A DNA stretch of 64,000 nt from Cellvibrio sp. 79 (GTDB lineage: Bacteria > Pseudomonadota > Gammaproteobacteria > Pseudomonadales > Cellvibrionaceae): assembly GCA_003056245.1 (NCBI GenBank), contig MVDH01000001.1, positions 1,798,716 to 1,862,715 on the forward strand, read 5' to 3'. Shown here in pieces: positions 1 through 8,574 of the stretch. Below the pieces are notes generated by a model. The model ran no database searches. It saw nothing but the letters and a program-made list of their open reading frames with translations, and was not told the origin of the DNA. Made by a program: the position numbers and the translations under genes. How positions within the stretch are numbered: the stretch's first letter is position 1; every line of letters begins with the position of its first letter.

Positions 1-3000
1 ATGAAAAAATTACTGAAAGTGTCGATGCTTTCCACCAGTATGGTGCTGGGCATCATGGCTGCCAGCGGCGTTAATGCCCAGGGCGCTTGTAGTGTCGCAT
101 TACAAACTGAAAATAACTGGGGCGCGGGTGCCCAGTACAAAGCTACGTTGACTAATAAAGGTGCAGCAAAAACCGGTTGGGAGCTGTGCTGGAATTTTGC
201 GGGTAACGAAACTGTTTCCAGTCTTTGGGAAGGCACTTACGCCCAGACTGGTAAAAAAGTATGTGTGAAGAATGTAGGCTATAACGGCAACCTGGCTACT
301 GATGGCTCGGTGGTGTTTGGCTATATTGCTTCCAATCCCGGTGCTGCGCCTGTTGATTACACATTGAATGGCGCTTCTTGTGGTTACAGCACCAGCAGTG
401 CGGCCAGTGTTCCCAGTAGTGCGTCGAGTTCCAGTTTTTCCAGCGTATCTCCAGCTAATGCTGCACGTTGGTTGCTGGATGCTCCTGCTTCCAGCTTCTA
501 TTTTGTATCCGTTAAGAAAAGTACGGCGGGCGTAGAAACTCCGGAAAACTTCACCTTTAGTCAGCTGCAAGGTACGGTTTCTACAACTGGCCAGGCAACT
601 TTGACTATTCCGTTGACCAGCATCAGCACCAACAATACTGTGCGTGATCCACGTATGCAGAGTTTGTTGTTTGAAGCGGCTTACCTGCCTAACTTGCATT
701 TCACTACCCAACTGGATCTGGCTGCATTGGATTCCCAGGCTGTAGGTAGTATTAAAGTGCAAAGCGTTACCGGTAACCTGGTATTGCACGGTGTGGTTAA
801 ATCCATCGTGTTCGACGCCGTAATCATGAAACACGCTAACAACAGCATCAGCGTATCTACCCGCAAGCCAATCGTGATTAACGCATTGGATTTTGATCTG
901 GTAGGGGGTCTTGACGCTCTGCGTGCTGCGGTAGGTACGGTGGCAAATATTGGTGAGAAAGTACCTGTTTACTTCAAGGTTTTCCTCAACCGTGATAATC
1001 CAACGAATGTTCCGGCAATTAGCCTGGCTACTGCACCAGTAACACCATCAGGTCTGACCGGAACTGTAGTAAGCACCGGTGCAAGCTTGAACTGGGCGGA
1101 TGTCAGCAGTAACGAGACCGGCTTCCTGGTTCGTCGTAAAGGTGCTGATGGCCGTTGGGTAACTGCAAAAAACCTGGGCGCCAACAGTGTTAGCCATCTG
1201 GATCTGCTGTCTCTATCCGGTAGCTATGACTATAAAGTGCTGAGCTATACCGACAGCATTCCGTCTGCCGCGACGGCGCCAATCACTTTGGTGTATGAGA
1301 CTGGTTCTGCTTCGAGCTCTTCAGTGATTATTTCAAGCTCCAGTTCATCAATCACATCAACCAGCTCGATAGTTAGCACCAGCTCAAGCTCCAGTAGCTC
1401 AAGCAGCAGCGCGGGTCCAGTTGTTGGTAATGCAGCCCGCGGAGCAACCCTCTGGGGTACAGCTTCAGCTGCTGGTAAATGCTACGGTTGTCACGGTGAC
1501 ACCGAGAAGTTTGCTGATGGCTCTTTCTCGATTCCGGTGAATCCTAACCGCGCTTACTACCATCAAACCAAAGATGAGAAACTGGCACTGCGCGATTACA
1601 TCGCCAAGTACATGCCGCAAGGTGAGGGTGGAACACTGACTGCCCAGCAAGCTGCTGACCTGGAAGCCTTCCTGTTCACCAAACGCGCACCGTCTGATGG
1701 TATCCCGGATAACAGCATCACATCGTTCTCTTGCCCAAGCACTGCTACTGCGCCTGGCCAACGTACCTTGCGCTTGCTGACCCGTTCCGAGTACCAACGT
1801 TCTGTGCGTGACCTCGTGAATTACCAGCAAGATGTGATTTCCCGTTTGCCTGATGATGCGATCTCTGGTGCGTTCCAGAACAACAACCAATTGTTGGTAG
1901 ATAGCGCGCGTTACTCATCTTACGTATCGACTGCCGAGCGTATTGCCGATGACGTTGCAACCCGTTGGAACGCTGTACTGGCATGTACTCCTGGCGCAGC
2001 GGGTTGTGCAGACAAGCTGGTAAATGATTTGGGACAACGTATTTTCCGTCGCCCACTGTCAGCTACCGAGAAAACCGATTACCTGGCACTGGCCAAAGGT
2101 ACTGCTGCTGGCCGTACTGAAGCTGAGGGTATGAAGGTTGCGTTGGCGGCGATGTTGTCATCACCACAATTCCTGTACCGTTCCGAATTGGGTGAACTGT
2201 CCAGCGGCAGCATCTATAAGCTGACTGCTTATGAAATTGCCACTTACCTCGCTTACACCTACACCGGTACTACCCCAAGTGTTGACCTGATTGCAGCAGC
2301 AGCTCGCGGTGACCTGAATACTGTTGCCGGTATTCGTACCCAGGCTTCTACCTTGTTGAATTCAGCCAATACCAAAGTATTGATGGGCGACTTCATCAAC
2401 CGTTGGTTGGGTACTGAGAAACTGGCTACCCAAAACAAAGTTGGTGTTGCTAACTTCGCGACCCTTGCAGGTGATATGCAACAAGAGCTGAGCAAAAACT
2501 TCTCGGCTGCCGTGTTGGATTCAACCGCAACCTTCGCGACTGTTTACAATCCCAACTTCACTTACGTGAACCAACGTCTGGCTACCCACTACGGTGTAAC
2601 TTTCTCGGGTACTGCGGATGCTGATGGCTTCGTGAAAGCTACTACGGCAGATCGTGGCGGTATTCTGGTTTCCGGTGCGTTCATGTCCCGTTATGCGCGT
2701 GACAATGATGCCAACCTGATCACCCGTGCCGTTGCTGTTCGTCGTAAGTTGATGTGCCAGGATATTCCTGAGCCACCATCAGGTGTATCGCTGGACCGTG
2801 AAGCGCTGGCCAAGAAACATGCCGCATTCTTCGCAGATCCAAAAACCACCGAGCGCATGATTGCCGACAAGATCACCGAGCCAACCACTTGCTCTAATTG
2901 TCACCTGGAAATCATCAACCCACTGGGTGGTGGTATGGAGAACATTGACGCAGCTGGTCGTATTCGTACGGTTGACCTGAGAGGCAACCCAATTGATGCA

Positions 3001-3381
3001 TCTGCATCCTTCTTCTCTCCTTATCAGAAGTTGCAGTTCACCAACGATCCTGATCGCGTGATTTACAAGCCGGAAATTACCTTCAATGGTGCTAAAGACC
3101 TGGCGCGTCTCCTGGTTGAACAACCTGATTTGTCCAAGCAAGCCAAAACTTGTCTGGCAACGCAATTTGTTAGCTTCAGCAGTGGTGTGAACTCGCTCTT
3201 CCTGATCGACAAGGACAAAACCCGTGAAGTGCCTTTCACCATGTCTGATGCCGAGAAAACCGCTTATCGCTGCAACATTGAGAAGTTAACCAACGTACTC
3301 AATACCAGTGGTCCGCGCGCCATGCTGCAGGAAATCCCTGCGCTGGATTCTGTGATTTACCGGCAGGAGTGGGCGCGCTAA
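1..3381 (+). CDS. Exported CBM2-YceI-FnIII-cytochrome c-DUF1592-family multidomain redox protein
   Basis: The 1126-residue product begins with a signal peptide (about 1-26, ending in VNAQ). Domains read in order: a family 2 carbohydrate-binding module with its terminal Cys pair (about 28-127), a Ser linker, a YceI-like lipocalin domain (about 155-330), a fibronectin type III domain (about 345-430), a long Ser-rich linker (about 434-470), a cytochrome c domain with CYGCH at 494-498, then the DUF1587/1595/1592/1588/1585 series with a second heme motif CSNCH at 964-968. The family is known from planctomycetes; CBM2-linked YceI/cytochrome proteins (Cbp2D/Cbp2E) are described in Cellvibrio japonicus and implicated in cellulose use. 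I infer a cellulose-tethered electron carrier or heme enzyme. The DUF1552 partner follows after 42 bp. The ATG is the first base of the window, so its ribosome-binding site cannot be seen; the good signal peptide supports it. Confidence 0.88.
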   Translation: MKKLLKVSMLSTSMVLGIMAASGVNAQGACSVALQTENNWGAGAQYKATLTNKGAAKTGWELCWNFAGNETVSSLWEGTYAQTGKKVCVKNVGYNGNLATDGSVVFGYIASNPGAAPVDYTLNGASCGYSTSSAASVPSSASSSSFSSVSPANAARWLLDAPASSFYFVSVKKSTAGVETPENFTFSQLQGTVSTTGQATLTIPLTSISTNNTVRDPRMQSLLFEAAYLPNLHFTTQLDLAALDSQAVGSIKVQSVTGNLVLHGVVKSIVFDAVIMKHANNSISVSTRKPIVINALDFDLVGGLDALRAAVGTVANIGEKVPVYFKVFLNRDNPTNVPAISLATAPVTPSGLTGTVVSTGASLNWADVSSNETGFLVRRKGADGRWVTAKNLGANSVSHLDLLSLSGSYDYKVLSYTDSIPSAATAPITLVYETGSASSSSVIISSSSSSITSTSSIVSTSSSSSSSSSSAGPVVGNAARGATLWGTASAAGKCYGCHGDTEKFADGSFSIPVNPNRAYYHQTKDEKLALRDYIAKYMPQGEGGTLTAQQAADLEAFLFTKRAPSDGIPDNSITSFSCPSTATAPGQRTLRLLTRSEYQRSVRDLVNYQQDVISRLPDDAISGAFQNNNQLLVDSARYSSYVSTAERIADDVATRWNAVLACTPGAAGCADKLVNDLGQRIFRRPLSATEKTDYLALAKGTAAGRTEAEGMKVALAAMLSSPQFLYRSELGELSSGSIYKLTAYEIATYLAYTYTGTTPSVDLIAAAARGDLNTVAGIRTQASTLLNSANTKVLMGDFINRWLGTEKLATQNKVGVANFATLAGDMQQELSKNFSAAVLDSTATFATVYNPNFTYVNQRLATHYGVTFSGTADADGFVKATTADRGGILVSGAFMSRYARDNDANLITRAVAVRRKLMCQDIPEPPSGVSLDREALAKKHAAFFADPKTTERMIADKITEPTTCSNCHLEIINPLGGGMENIDAAGRIRTVDLRGNPIDASASFFSPYQKLQFTNDPDRVIYKPEITFNGAKDLARLLVEQPDLSKQAKTCLATQFVSFSSGVNSLFLIDKDKTREVPFTMSDAEKTAYRCNIEKLTNVLNTSGPRAMLQEIPALDSVIYRQEWAR

Positions 3382-3423
3382 TGCGCGCTCCATTCTCCTT
3401 GTTAACGAATTGGAGTCAAAAAA

Positions 3424-4668
3424 ATGAGATATAAAAATTGCTTCGATAAAGAGCGCCGGGATTTCCTGAGCGCGATCAAGCGTTCCGGTATCGCCCTGGG
3501 TGCAATCCAGGCATCCAGCATGTTGGCTGGCGTTATGATGGCGCGTGTTGCAGAAGCGCAAACCGGTCCTGGTAAATCAGTGGCGGTGTTTATGCCTGGT
3601 GGTTGTACTCCGGCCAAATTCTTCCCGGCTGGCGGTAATTTGCCAATCCAGACTGCGCCGTTACAAAGTCACTACTCTGCGGGTCGTGTCGCCTTATTGA
3701 AAAACGCCACCATGATGAACGGTGGCCACGGTGTAATGTTTAACCGCTTCAATGATCCAAACCCATGGGGCAAGCAAAGCTTCGATGTGAACCTGGGTAA
3801 AACCCTCAGTGCAAACTCCAATGCACCGGTTAAGTGGTTGAACCTTGGTACTACTCCGGTTTCCGAGTTGTCACGTGACAGTGCTGGTATTCCAACGATT
3901 ACCAGCCCACAAGCTGCACTCGATGTTCTGTTTGCTGGCAACAATGGCGGCGGTGGTGGTGGCGCTGTGGCTCCACGTAAATCATTGGTAGATGTTCACT
4001 ACAAAGCAGTTAATGAGCTGAAAACCAAATTGGGTCAACATGAGAAAGAGAAGCTGGATAGTCACTTCAATTCGATCCGTGAACTTGAGGGCACTATCAC
4101 CTCGACTAACCCCGGTGGCAGCTGTCCTGCAATTACCAACACTTCTGCGGTTGGTTTTGATGCGACTTCCAAGTTGATGACCGATATTGCGGTATTGGCG
4201 TTGAGCTGTAACTTGTCTTATTCGGTATCCCTTGCTTTCGGTACCGATGAGCACTTGCATGTTCTGGATGGTGCCATGATTAAAGACACCACCGGTGCAT
4301 ACAGACCGCGTCCATCGCACGACTCGCACCACAATCAGGGCAACCCGAACTACGCCGGATACTACGATCAGGACGTAACTTACTACATGTCTCTTACCGC
4401 GCAATTGCTGGATAAATTACAAGCAAAAGGGTTGATGGATTCCACGGTTGTAACCCAGGTTTCTGATATGGGTAATGTGGATGCACATAGCGGTCAAAAC
4501 TGCCCAATGTTAGTTGCTGGCGGTGGTGTGCGCGGTGGAACGATTGATGTGGGTGGTTTAAGCCAGGTCAACTTGTTCCAGGCTGTAGGTGTAAGGCTGA
4601 AAGCTAACCAAGGTACAAACGGTAATTTGTTCAGAAACTGGGGTAGCCCCATTTCAGGACTGTTTTAA
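3424..4668 (+). CDS. DUF1552 family exported protein
   Basis: This 414-residue protein is of the DUF1552 family, which is usually encoded beside DUF1592-type cytochrome proteins, as here. The N-terminus has a Tat-like twin-arginine stretch (ERRDFLSAIKRSG, about residues 10-22) followed by a hydrophobic segment and an AEA-Q cleavage-like site near residue 46. A Gly-rich stretch lies near residue 180. The fold is related to the alkaline phosphatase/DUF1501 group, but the reaction is unknown. The ATG follows a GGAG motif at 3411-3414. It is the second gene of an apparent two-gene operon that ends at the terminator downstream. Probable role: partner of the CBM2-cytochrome protein in the periplasm or outside the cell. 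Confidence 0.85.
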   Translation: MRYKNCFDKERRDFLSAIKRSGIALGAIQASSMLAGVMMARVAEAQTGPGKSVAVFMPGGCTPAKFFPAGGNLPIQTAPLQSHYSAGRVALLKNATMMNGGHGVMFNRFNDPNPWGKQSFDVNLGKTLSANSNAPVKWLNLGTTPVSELSRDSAGIPTITSPQAALDVLFAGNNGGGGGGAVAPRKSLVDVHYKAVNELKTKLGQHEKEKLDSHFNSIRELEGTITSTNPGGSCPAITNTSAVGFDATSKLMTDIAVLALSCNLSYSVSLAFGTDEHLHVLDGAMIKDTTGAYRPRPSHDSHHNQGNPNYAGYYDQDVTYYMSLTAQLLDKLQAKGLMDSTVVTQVSDMGNVDAHSGQNCPMLVAGGGVRGGTIDVGGLSQVNLFQAVGVRLKANQGTNGNLFRNWGSPISGLF

Positions 4669-4742
4669 TACTGCTTAATAGTTAATAACGAGAGCGGCGG
4701 TTTGTTTACAAATCGCTTGCTCGAAGCAGGGAAGTTTCTTTC

Positions 4743-4792
4743 AAGCCGGTTGCAGAGTGTGTAGGAGAGCCACTTTGCTAATCGGCTTTTTT
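4743..4792 (+). terminator. Rho-independent terminator after the DUF1592/DUF1552 pair
   Basis: A two-part stem: AAGCCG pairs with CGGCTT, and inside it GCAGAGTG pairs with CACTTTGC with one G-U pair. It ends in a run of six T. It lies about 75 bp after the DUF1552 stop codon. Confidence 0.75.
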
Positions 4793-4914
4793 ATTGTTCC
4801 GAACTTGTTGGAAGCAATACCAGAGGCAGGGAATTGATGATGAGTTAATTATTAATACAGTGATAACAGGTAGCAGGAAGGCAGGATTTTTAAAAATGCA
4901 GGCCCTTAAATGAG

Positions 4915-5120
4915 TAGGGGCCGCATAAGCGGCCCCATACAGAATCTATCCCTAGGTCGAAGTAGTCAATCTGCGACGAGTTTCCTTTCGTATCCCTGAC
5001 CGCCTTTCCTCCTGCGCTAGTGCAATCCTTTGATGCCTCCAGAGGCATCGCATCCCTAAGTGGTGGGCGCATCCATTGACCTTTCCTGGCCAGCGCACAT
5101 CATTGTCTACTTCCTTGATG
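4915..5120 (-). ncRNA. Candidate CsrB/RsmZ-like CsrA-sequestering small RNA
   Basis: Read on the minus strand, the segment 5114 to 4949 holds eleven GGA triplets in 166 nt, several as AGGA or GGGA. Some sit in clear hairpin loops: a six-pair stem GATGCC/GGCATC at 5032-5049 with TCTGGA in the loop, and ACGA/TCGT at 4976-4991 with AAGGAAAC in the loop; CTAGGGATAG also presents GGA. There is no convincing ORF. Upstream are a -10-like GATAAT (5132-5127) and a GacA-type palindrome, and the 3' end is a GC-rich hairpin. Dense looped GGA motifs are the signature of CsrB/CsrC/RsmY/RsmZ RNAs, which titrate CsrA/RsmA. csrA is in this window, and in E. coli csrB lies a few genes from ppnN (from memory), the gene immediately upstream here. 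Start and end are estimates; length about 205 nt. Confidence 0.72.
4917..4936 (-). terminator. Terminal hairpin of the candidate Csr/Rsm small RNA
   Basis: A perfect eight-pair stem GGGGCCGC/GCGGCCCC with a four-base loop, extendable by GTA/TAC. On the minus strand it is followed by TACTCATTT, a weak T tract. Confidence 0.6.
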
Positions 5121-5126
5121 GTTCCC

Positions 5127-5132
5127 ATTATC
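5127..5132 (-). promoter_or_regulatory. Putative -10 element of the small RNA
   Basis: GATAAT on the minus strand, one mismatch from TATAAT. No good -35 is seen at 16-18 bp, as expected for an activator-dependent promoter. It would place the start near 5120, about 65 bp from the centre of the GacA-type palindrome. Confidence 0.45.
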
Positions 5133-5176
5133 CAGATCTGGCCAATGATGAGCTAGTCGCAAAATTCGCTAAGTTT

Positions 5177-5194
5177 TGTAGGAGATTGACTACA
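5177..5194 (-). promoter_or_regulatory. GacA-type upstream activating palindrome
   Basis: The minus strand reads TGTAGTCAATCTCCTACA, 18 bp. The consensus for the GacA/UvrY box upstream of rsmY, rsmZ and csrB is TGTAAG-NNATNN-CTTACA. Both outer TGTA/TACA arms, the central AT and the spacing are kept; three of the twelve arm positions differ. It lies 28 bp after the ppnN stop codon and about 65 bp before the inferred RNA start, like the placement at rsmY. Confidence 0.65.
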
Positions 5195-5222
5195 ACCTAT
5201 AACTATAAAATCATCTTTTCAT

Positions 5223-6635
5223 TCACTTTATAACCTTATAGCAAGGAATATACTCGCGTCCTGGCAGTTTCATCCGGCTTTGGCGAGCGAAAGATTCCAG
5301 CAGCTCGTCCACTGGATGCATAATTTCATAGTCGCCATGCAGTTCAAAATGGCCGAATTCTTCAATCGCCAAAATACCTTCTTCTTTCACATTGCCAGCA
5401 ACAATGCCAGAAAATGCCCGGCGTAAATTTGCAGCCAACTGATTCACCGGTTGGTTTTTATGGAGCTCCAGGTTGCGCATATTGTCATGGGTTGGAATGA
5501 ACGGTTGTTGCAAATCCGGGCTGATTTTCAGTTGCCAGTTAAAGTAGTAGGCGTCGTCACTGTATTTGCGGAATTCGCGGACTTTTTTGATGCCTTCTTT
5601 CATTTCGCGCGCAACTGCATCCGGATCATTCACAATAATTTTGTAATGTGATTGTGCTTCTTCACCCAAGGTATCGCCAATAAATTTATCCACGCGCTGG
5701 AAATATTCCGCAGAGGTTTCCGGCCCGGTGAAAATTAATGGGAATGGAATATTTTTATTTTCCGGATGCAACAAAATACCGAGGATATACAAAATTTCTT
5801 CTGTAGTTCCTGCGCCACCGGGAAACACGATAATGCCATGGCCAAGACGTACGAATGCCTCAAGGCGTTTTTCAATATCTGGCATGATCGCCAATTGATT
5901 TACAATCGGGTTGGGGGCTTCGGCAGCAATAATTCCCGGTTCGGTAATTCCTATATAGCGTCCGTTATTTATACGTTGTTTTGCATGGCCGATAGTGGCA
6001 CCTTTCATTGGGCCTTTCATTGCGCCAGGGCCACAGCCGGTGCAAATATCCAGGCCGCGCAAACCAAGTTGGTAGCCAACTTCTTTGGTGTAGTCGTACT
6101 CAATACGATTAATGGAGTGGCCGCCCCAGCAAACCACCAGGTTTGGGTCCAACCCCGGTTTTAACAAATTGGCGTTGCGCAGCATATGGAATACTGCATC
6201 GGTAATGCCTTCTGATGATTGCAAATTAAATTTGGTATTACCGTTAATTTCGTCGTTGTTGTAAATCACATCGCGCAAGACGGTAAACAAATGCTCGCTA
6301 ATACCGCGAATCATTTTGTCATCCACAAAAGCATTTGCAGGTGCATTTTTTACCGCGAGTTTTATACCGCGTTCTTCTTGCACAATGCTGATATCAAAAT
6401 CTTTATAGCGTTCCAGCAATTCTTTACCATCATCAAGGTCGTTACCTGTGTTGAGTACGGCAAGGGAACAATTGCGAAATAATTTGTATAAACCGCTTTG
6501 GCTGGAATCCAGCAGTTTGGCGACTTCCATTTTGGAAAGAATATTCAGTTGGTCGATGGGCGCAATCAGGGCATCAATGATTTTATGTTCGCCATTCGCT
6601 TGAAGTTCGGGTTGGTTGGGATTGAGGTTACTCAT
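5223..6635 (-). CDS. ppnN: Pyrimidine/purine nucleotide 5'-monophosphate nucleosidase (LOG family)
   Basis: PpnN (YgdH) hydrolyses nucleoside 5'-monophosphates to base and ribose 5-phosphate and in E. coli responds to (p)ppGpp. The product has the family N-terminal domain, the lysine-decarboxylase-like core with GCGPGAMKG and PGGAGTTEE nucleotide-site motifs, and the extra C-terminal domain, about 470 residues in all, near the usual length. I chose the internal ATG at 6635 (MSNLNPNQPE) because TAAGGAAT lies just before it; an in-frame ATG five codons earlier has no such site. The candidate Csr/Rsm RNA begins just downstream on the same strand. Confidence 0.93.
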   Translation of the reverse strand: MSNLNPNQPELQANGEHKIIDALIAPIDQLNILSKMEVAKLLDSSQSGLYKLFRNCSLAVLNTGNDLDDGKELLERYKDFDISIVQEERGIKLAVKNAPANAFVDDKMIRGISEHLFTVLRDVIYNNDEINGNTKFNLQSSEGITDAVFHMLRNANLLKPGLDPNLVVCWGGHSINRIEYDYTKEVGYQLGLRGLDICTGCGPGAMKGPMKGATIGHAKQRINNGRYIGITEPGIIAAEAPNPIVNQLAIMPDIEKRLEAFVRLGHGIIVFPGGAGTTEEILYILGILLHPENKNIPFPLIFTGPETSAEYFQRVDKFIGDTLGEEAQSHYKIIVNDPDAVAREMKEGIKKVREFRKYSDDAYYFNWQLKISPDLQQPFIPTHDNMRNLELHKNQPVNQLAANLRRAFSGIVAGNVKEEGILAIEEFGHFELHGDYEIMHPVDELLESFARQSRMKLPGREYIPCYKVIK

Positions 6636-6803
6636 GGTATTCCTTAGCATCAGTGGATGCGCTGGCTAGTGATCTTTTTAAGTCTGCTGTGACTAGTGTA
6701 GTGTTATTTTATCGGCCGTGCGTGCTGCTCTTCGCAGGCCATGAAAGAAATCGTGGCGTAATGTTGATGTGGTAGAGCAAAAATTAATCGAATAGAGGTG
6801 TGT

Positions 6804-7472
6804 ATGAGTTATTTGCCCTGTGTTGAAGTTGAAAATAACCCCGGTGCTCCAGTCACTGCCAGTGTGATCTGGTTGCATGGTCTGGGCGCCGACGGTCACG
6901 ATTTTGCGCCGCTGGTTCCCGAGTTGCATTTACCGGAATCGTTGTCCATTCGTTTTATTTTTCCGCATGCGCCGCAGATTCCAGTAACGGTGAATGGTGG
7001 TTATATCATGCCCGCATGGTATGACATTCTGGAGATGAGCCTTGATCGAAAAGTTGATGAGCTGCAATTAACAGCAAGCGCGCAAGCTGTACACGAATTA
7101 ATTAAACGTGAGTTGGAGCGGGGTGTTGCCAATGAGCGAATTATCCTTGCCGGTTTTTCGCAGGGCGGTGCTGTGGTGTATCAAGCGGGATATACATTCG
7201 ATCAGTCGTTGGGTGGGCTTTTGGTGTTATCCAGTTATTTTGCAACCAGTAATGGAATTGTTATCAATGAGGCTAATAAAAATACGCCAATATTAATTCA
7301 GCATGGCACGCACGATCCTATAGTCGCTCCGGTGTTGGGTGAGCGGGCATTTCAGTTTGTGAAAAACTTTAATGCTAATGTGAACTATGAAACTTATGCG
7401 ATGGAGCATACTCTTTGCAGTGAACAAGTGATGTCCATATCACGCTGGCTGCAAGAGCGGTTGATAAAATAA
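6804..7472 (+). CDS. Carboxylesterase/acyl-protein thioesterase-like alpha/beta hydrolase
   Basis: A 222-residue cytosolic alpha/beta hydrolase of the phospholipase/carboxylesterase (AB_hydrolase_2) family. It shows the oxyanion-hole LHGLGADGHDF, the nucleophile elbow GFSQGG (Ser119), the acid in GTHDPIV and the His in EHTLC. Members hydrolyse short acyl esters or thioesters; the true substrate is not predictable. The start at 6804 lies six bases after AGAGG; a GTG two codons upstream overlaps that site and is less likely. It converges with the glycosidase gene on the other strand, two bases apart. Confidence 0.88.
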   Translation: MSYLPCVEVENNPGAPVTASVIWLHGLGADGHDFAPLVPELHLPESLSIRFIFPHAPQIPVTVNGGYIMPAWYDILEMSLDRKVDELQLTASAQAVHELIKRELERGVANERIILAGFSQGGAVVYQAGYTFDQSLGGLLVLSSYFATSNGIVINEANKNTPILIQHGTHDPIVAPVLGERAFQFVKNFNANVNYETYAMEHTLCSEQVMSISRWLQERLIK

Positions 7473-7473
7473 T

Positions 7474-8574
7474 TTATTCCGTCAAACAAGCGGGATCAAA
7501 TTGATATTCGCCCTTTAGCCAATCAATAATTTCCCGGGCATAATGACTCCCAGAAAAATCACTGTATTTTTCTTGCAGGGATTTTTTTTCTGCATCAGTC
7601 AGGTTTTTTAGTCCGCTATCTTGAAATAGAGCAATGTCTATAAATAATTCTGTGGCCAGTTTTTCTCCGCACAGGGCAATGCATATTTTTTCCAAAATAT
7701 CATTTGGATCGTAGTTGTTTTTTTGCTGGTAGGCGATGGGCAGGCTTGCAAGAGGGATCTGTGAAAGCCATGCCTGGTTCATCGGGTTAAGTGCATGCCC
7801 GGCAATTTCCCCATCCAGTAACGCGTGGCTTTGATCAACAGCACGCAACTGCAATAAGTTTGATTTTACGGCGCCGTCGTTTACCGGGTAGTTATCCCAC
7901 AAAAAAGGCTTCCTTCCCAATAATGCGGTGACTTGATCCAGATGTGATTGCGGATAATTAACAGAACATACCTTTTCACCGGTCCAGAACATATCGATAT
8001 TCCGGTCCAGATTTTTAGCAAAGGTTTGCCAGTAATTTTCCGGCATAGTGCCAAAAACCTTCTCCAGTACTGGATCGAAGCTGTAATAGGTTGGACAAAA
8101 GATAATTTTTTTTGCGGTTGATACGTGCGCAGCTTGATGGGCGATATCAATCTGGATTTGCGCAAGACCTGGAATGTCGCCGCGCATATCATCAAATAAA
8201 ATACAGAGAATATCGGGCGCCAATGTATTAATTTGCTGGATGCGCTTGGTGAGTAAATCGCGCTGGTCGCGTGACGCATCAAGATAAATTTCATGTGGAC
8301 TTAGCCCGATACCAAAATCAATATTTTCAATGCGATAGCTTTCGCGCAGTTGCTGTAACCGATTTTTTTCATCAGTGGGCCAATCGTATTGCCAGTGCTT
8401 ACGCAGGTGCTTGTCGCTTTTTGGTGCGTAAATATAAAAATTGAACTTATGTAGTGCAAGAAATCTTGCATAAGCCGAGCGAGCATCCCAGTTCCAGTGT
8501 TTTCCAAAGAAGCCTTCAATAACGCCTAGCGGAGTTGTATGGTTTTTGTTCATTGCTGGTTGTGCGTTATGCAT
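7474..8574 (-). CDS. GH84-like beta-N-acetylglucosaminidase (O-GlcNAcase family)
   Basis: The 366-residue protein matches the catalytic barrel of the NAGidase/GH84 family: an N-terminal GVIEGFFGKHWNW strand and a CILFDDMRGD motif whose adjacent Asp128-Asp129 match the catalytic pair of substrate-assisted hexosaminidases. There is no signal peptide and no extra binding module, so it is probably cytosolic and close to the minimal domain, with only a short C-terminal region after the barrel. The substrate could be GlcNAc-peptide or chitin or peptidoglycan fragments; the sequence does not decide. The first ATG is 10 bases after GGGA; a second ATG at 8553 lacks a site. Confidence 0.8.
   Translation of the reverse strand: MHNAQPAMNKNHTTPLGVIEGFFGKHWNWDARSAYARFLALHKFNFYIYAPKSDKHLRKHWQYDWPTDEKNRLQQLRESYRIENIDFGIGLSPHEIYLDASRDQRDLLTKRIQQINTLAPDILCILFDDMRGDIPGLAQIQIDIAHQAAHVSTAKKIIFCPTYYSFDPVLEKVFGTMPENYWQTFAKNLDRNIDMFWTGEKVCSVNYPQSHLDQVTALLGRKPFLWDNYPVNDGAVKSNLLQLRAVDQSHALLDGEIAGHALNPMNQAWLSQIPLASLPIAYQQKNNYDPNDILEKICIALCGEKLATELFIDIALFQDSGLKNLTDAEKKSLQEKYSDFSGSHYAREIIDWLKGEYQFDPACLTE

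Noticed and set aside
100-834. Long minus-strand frame (244 codons) opposite the CBM2 protein, and similar long antisense frames at 22620-22988, 23363-23896 and 62833-63642
   Set aside because: They lie wholly opposite strongly supported genes, have no ribosome-binding site or family resemblance, and arise from codon bias of the real gene.
4743-4800. Hairpin region read as a riboswitch or RNA gene after DUF1552
   Set aside because: The two-part stem followed by T residues is fully explained as a terminator.
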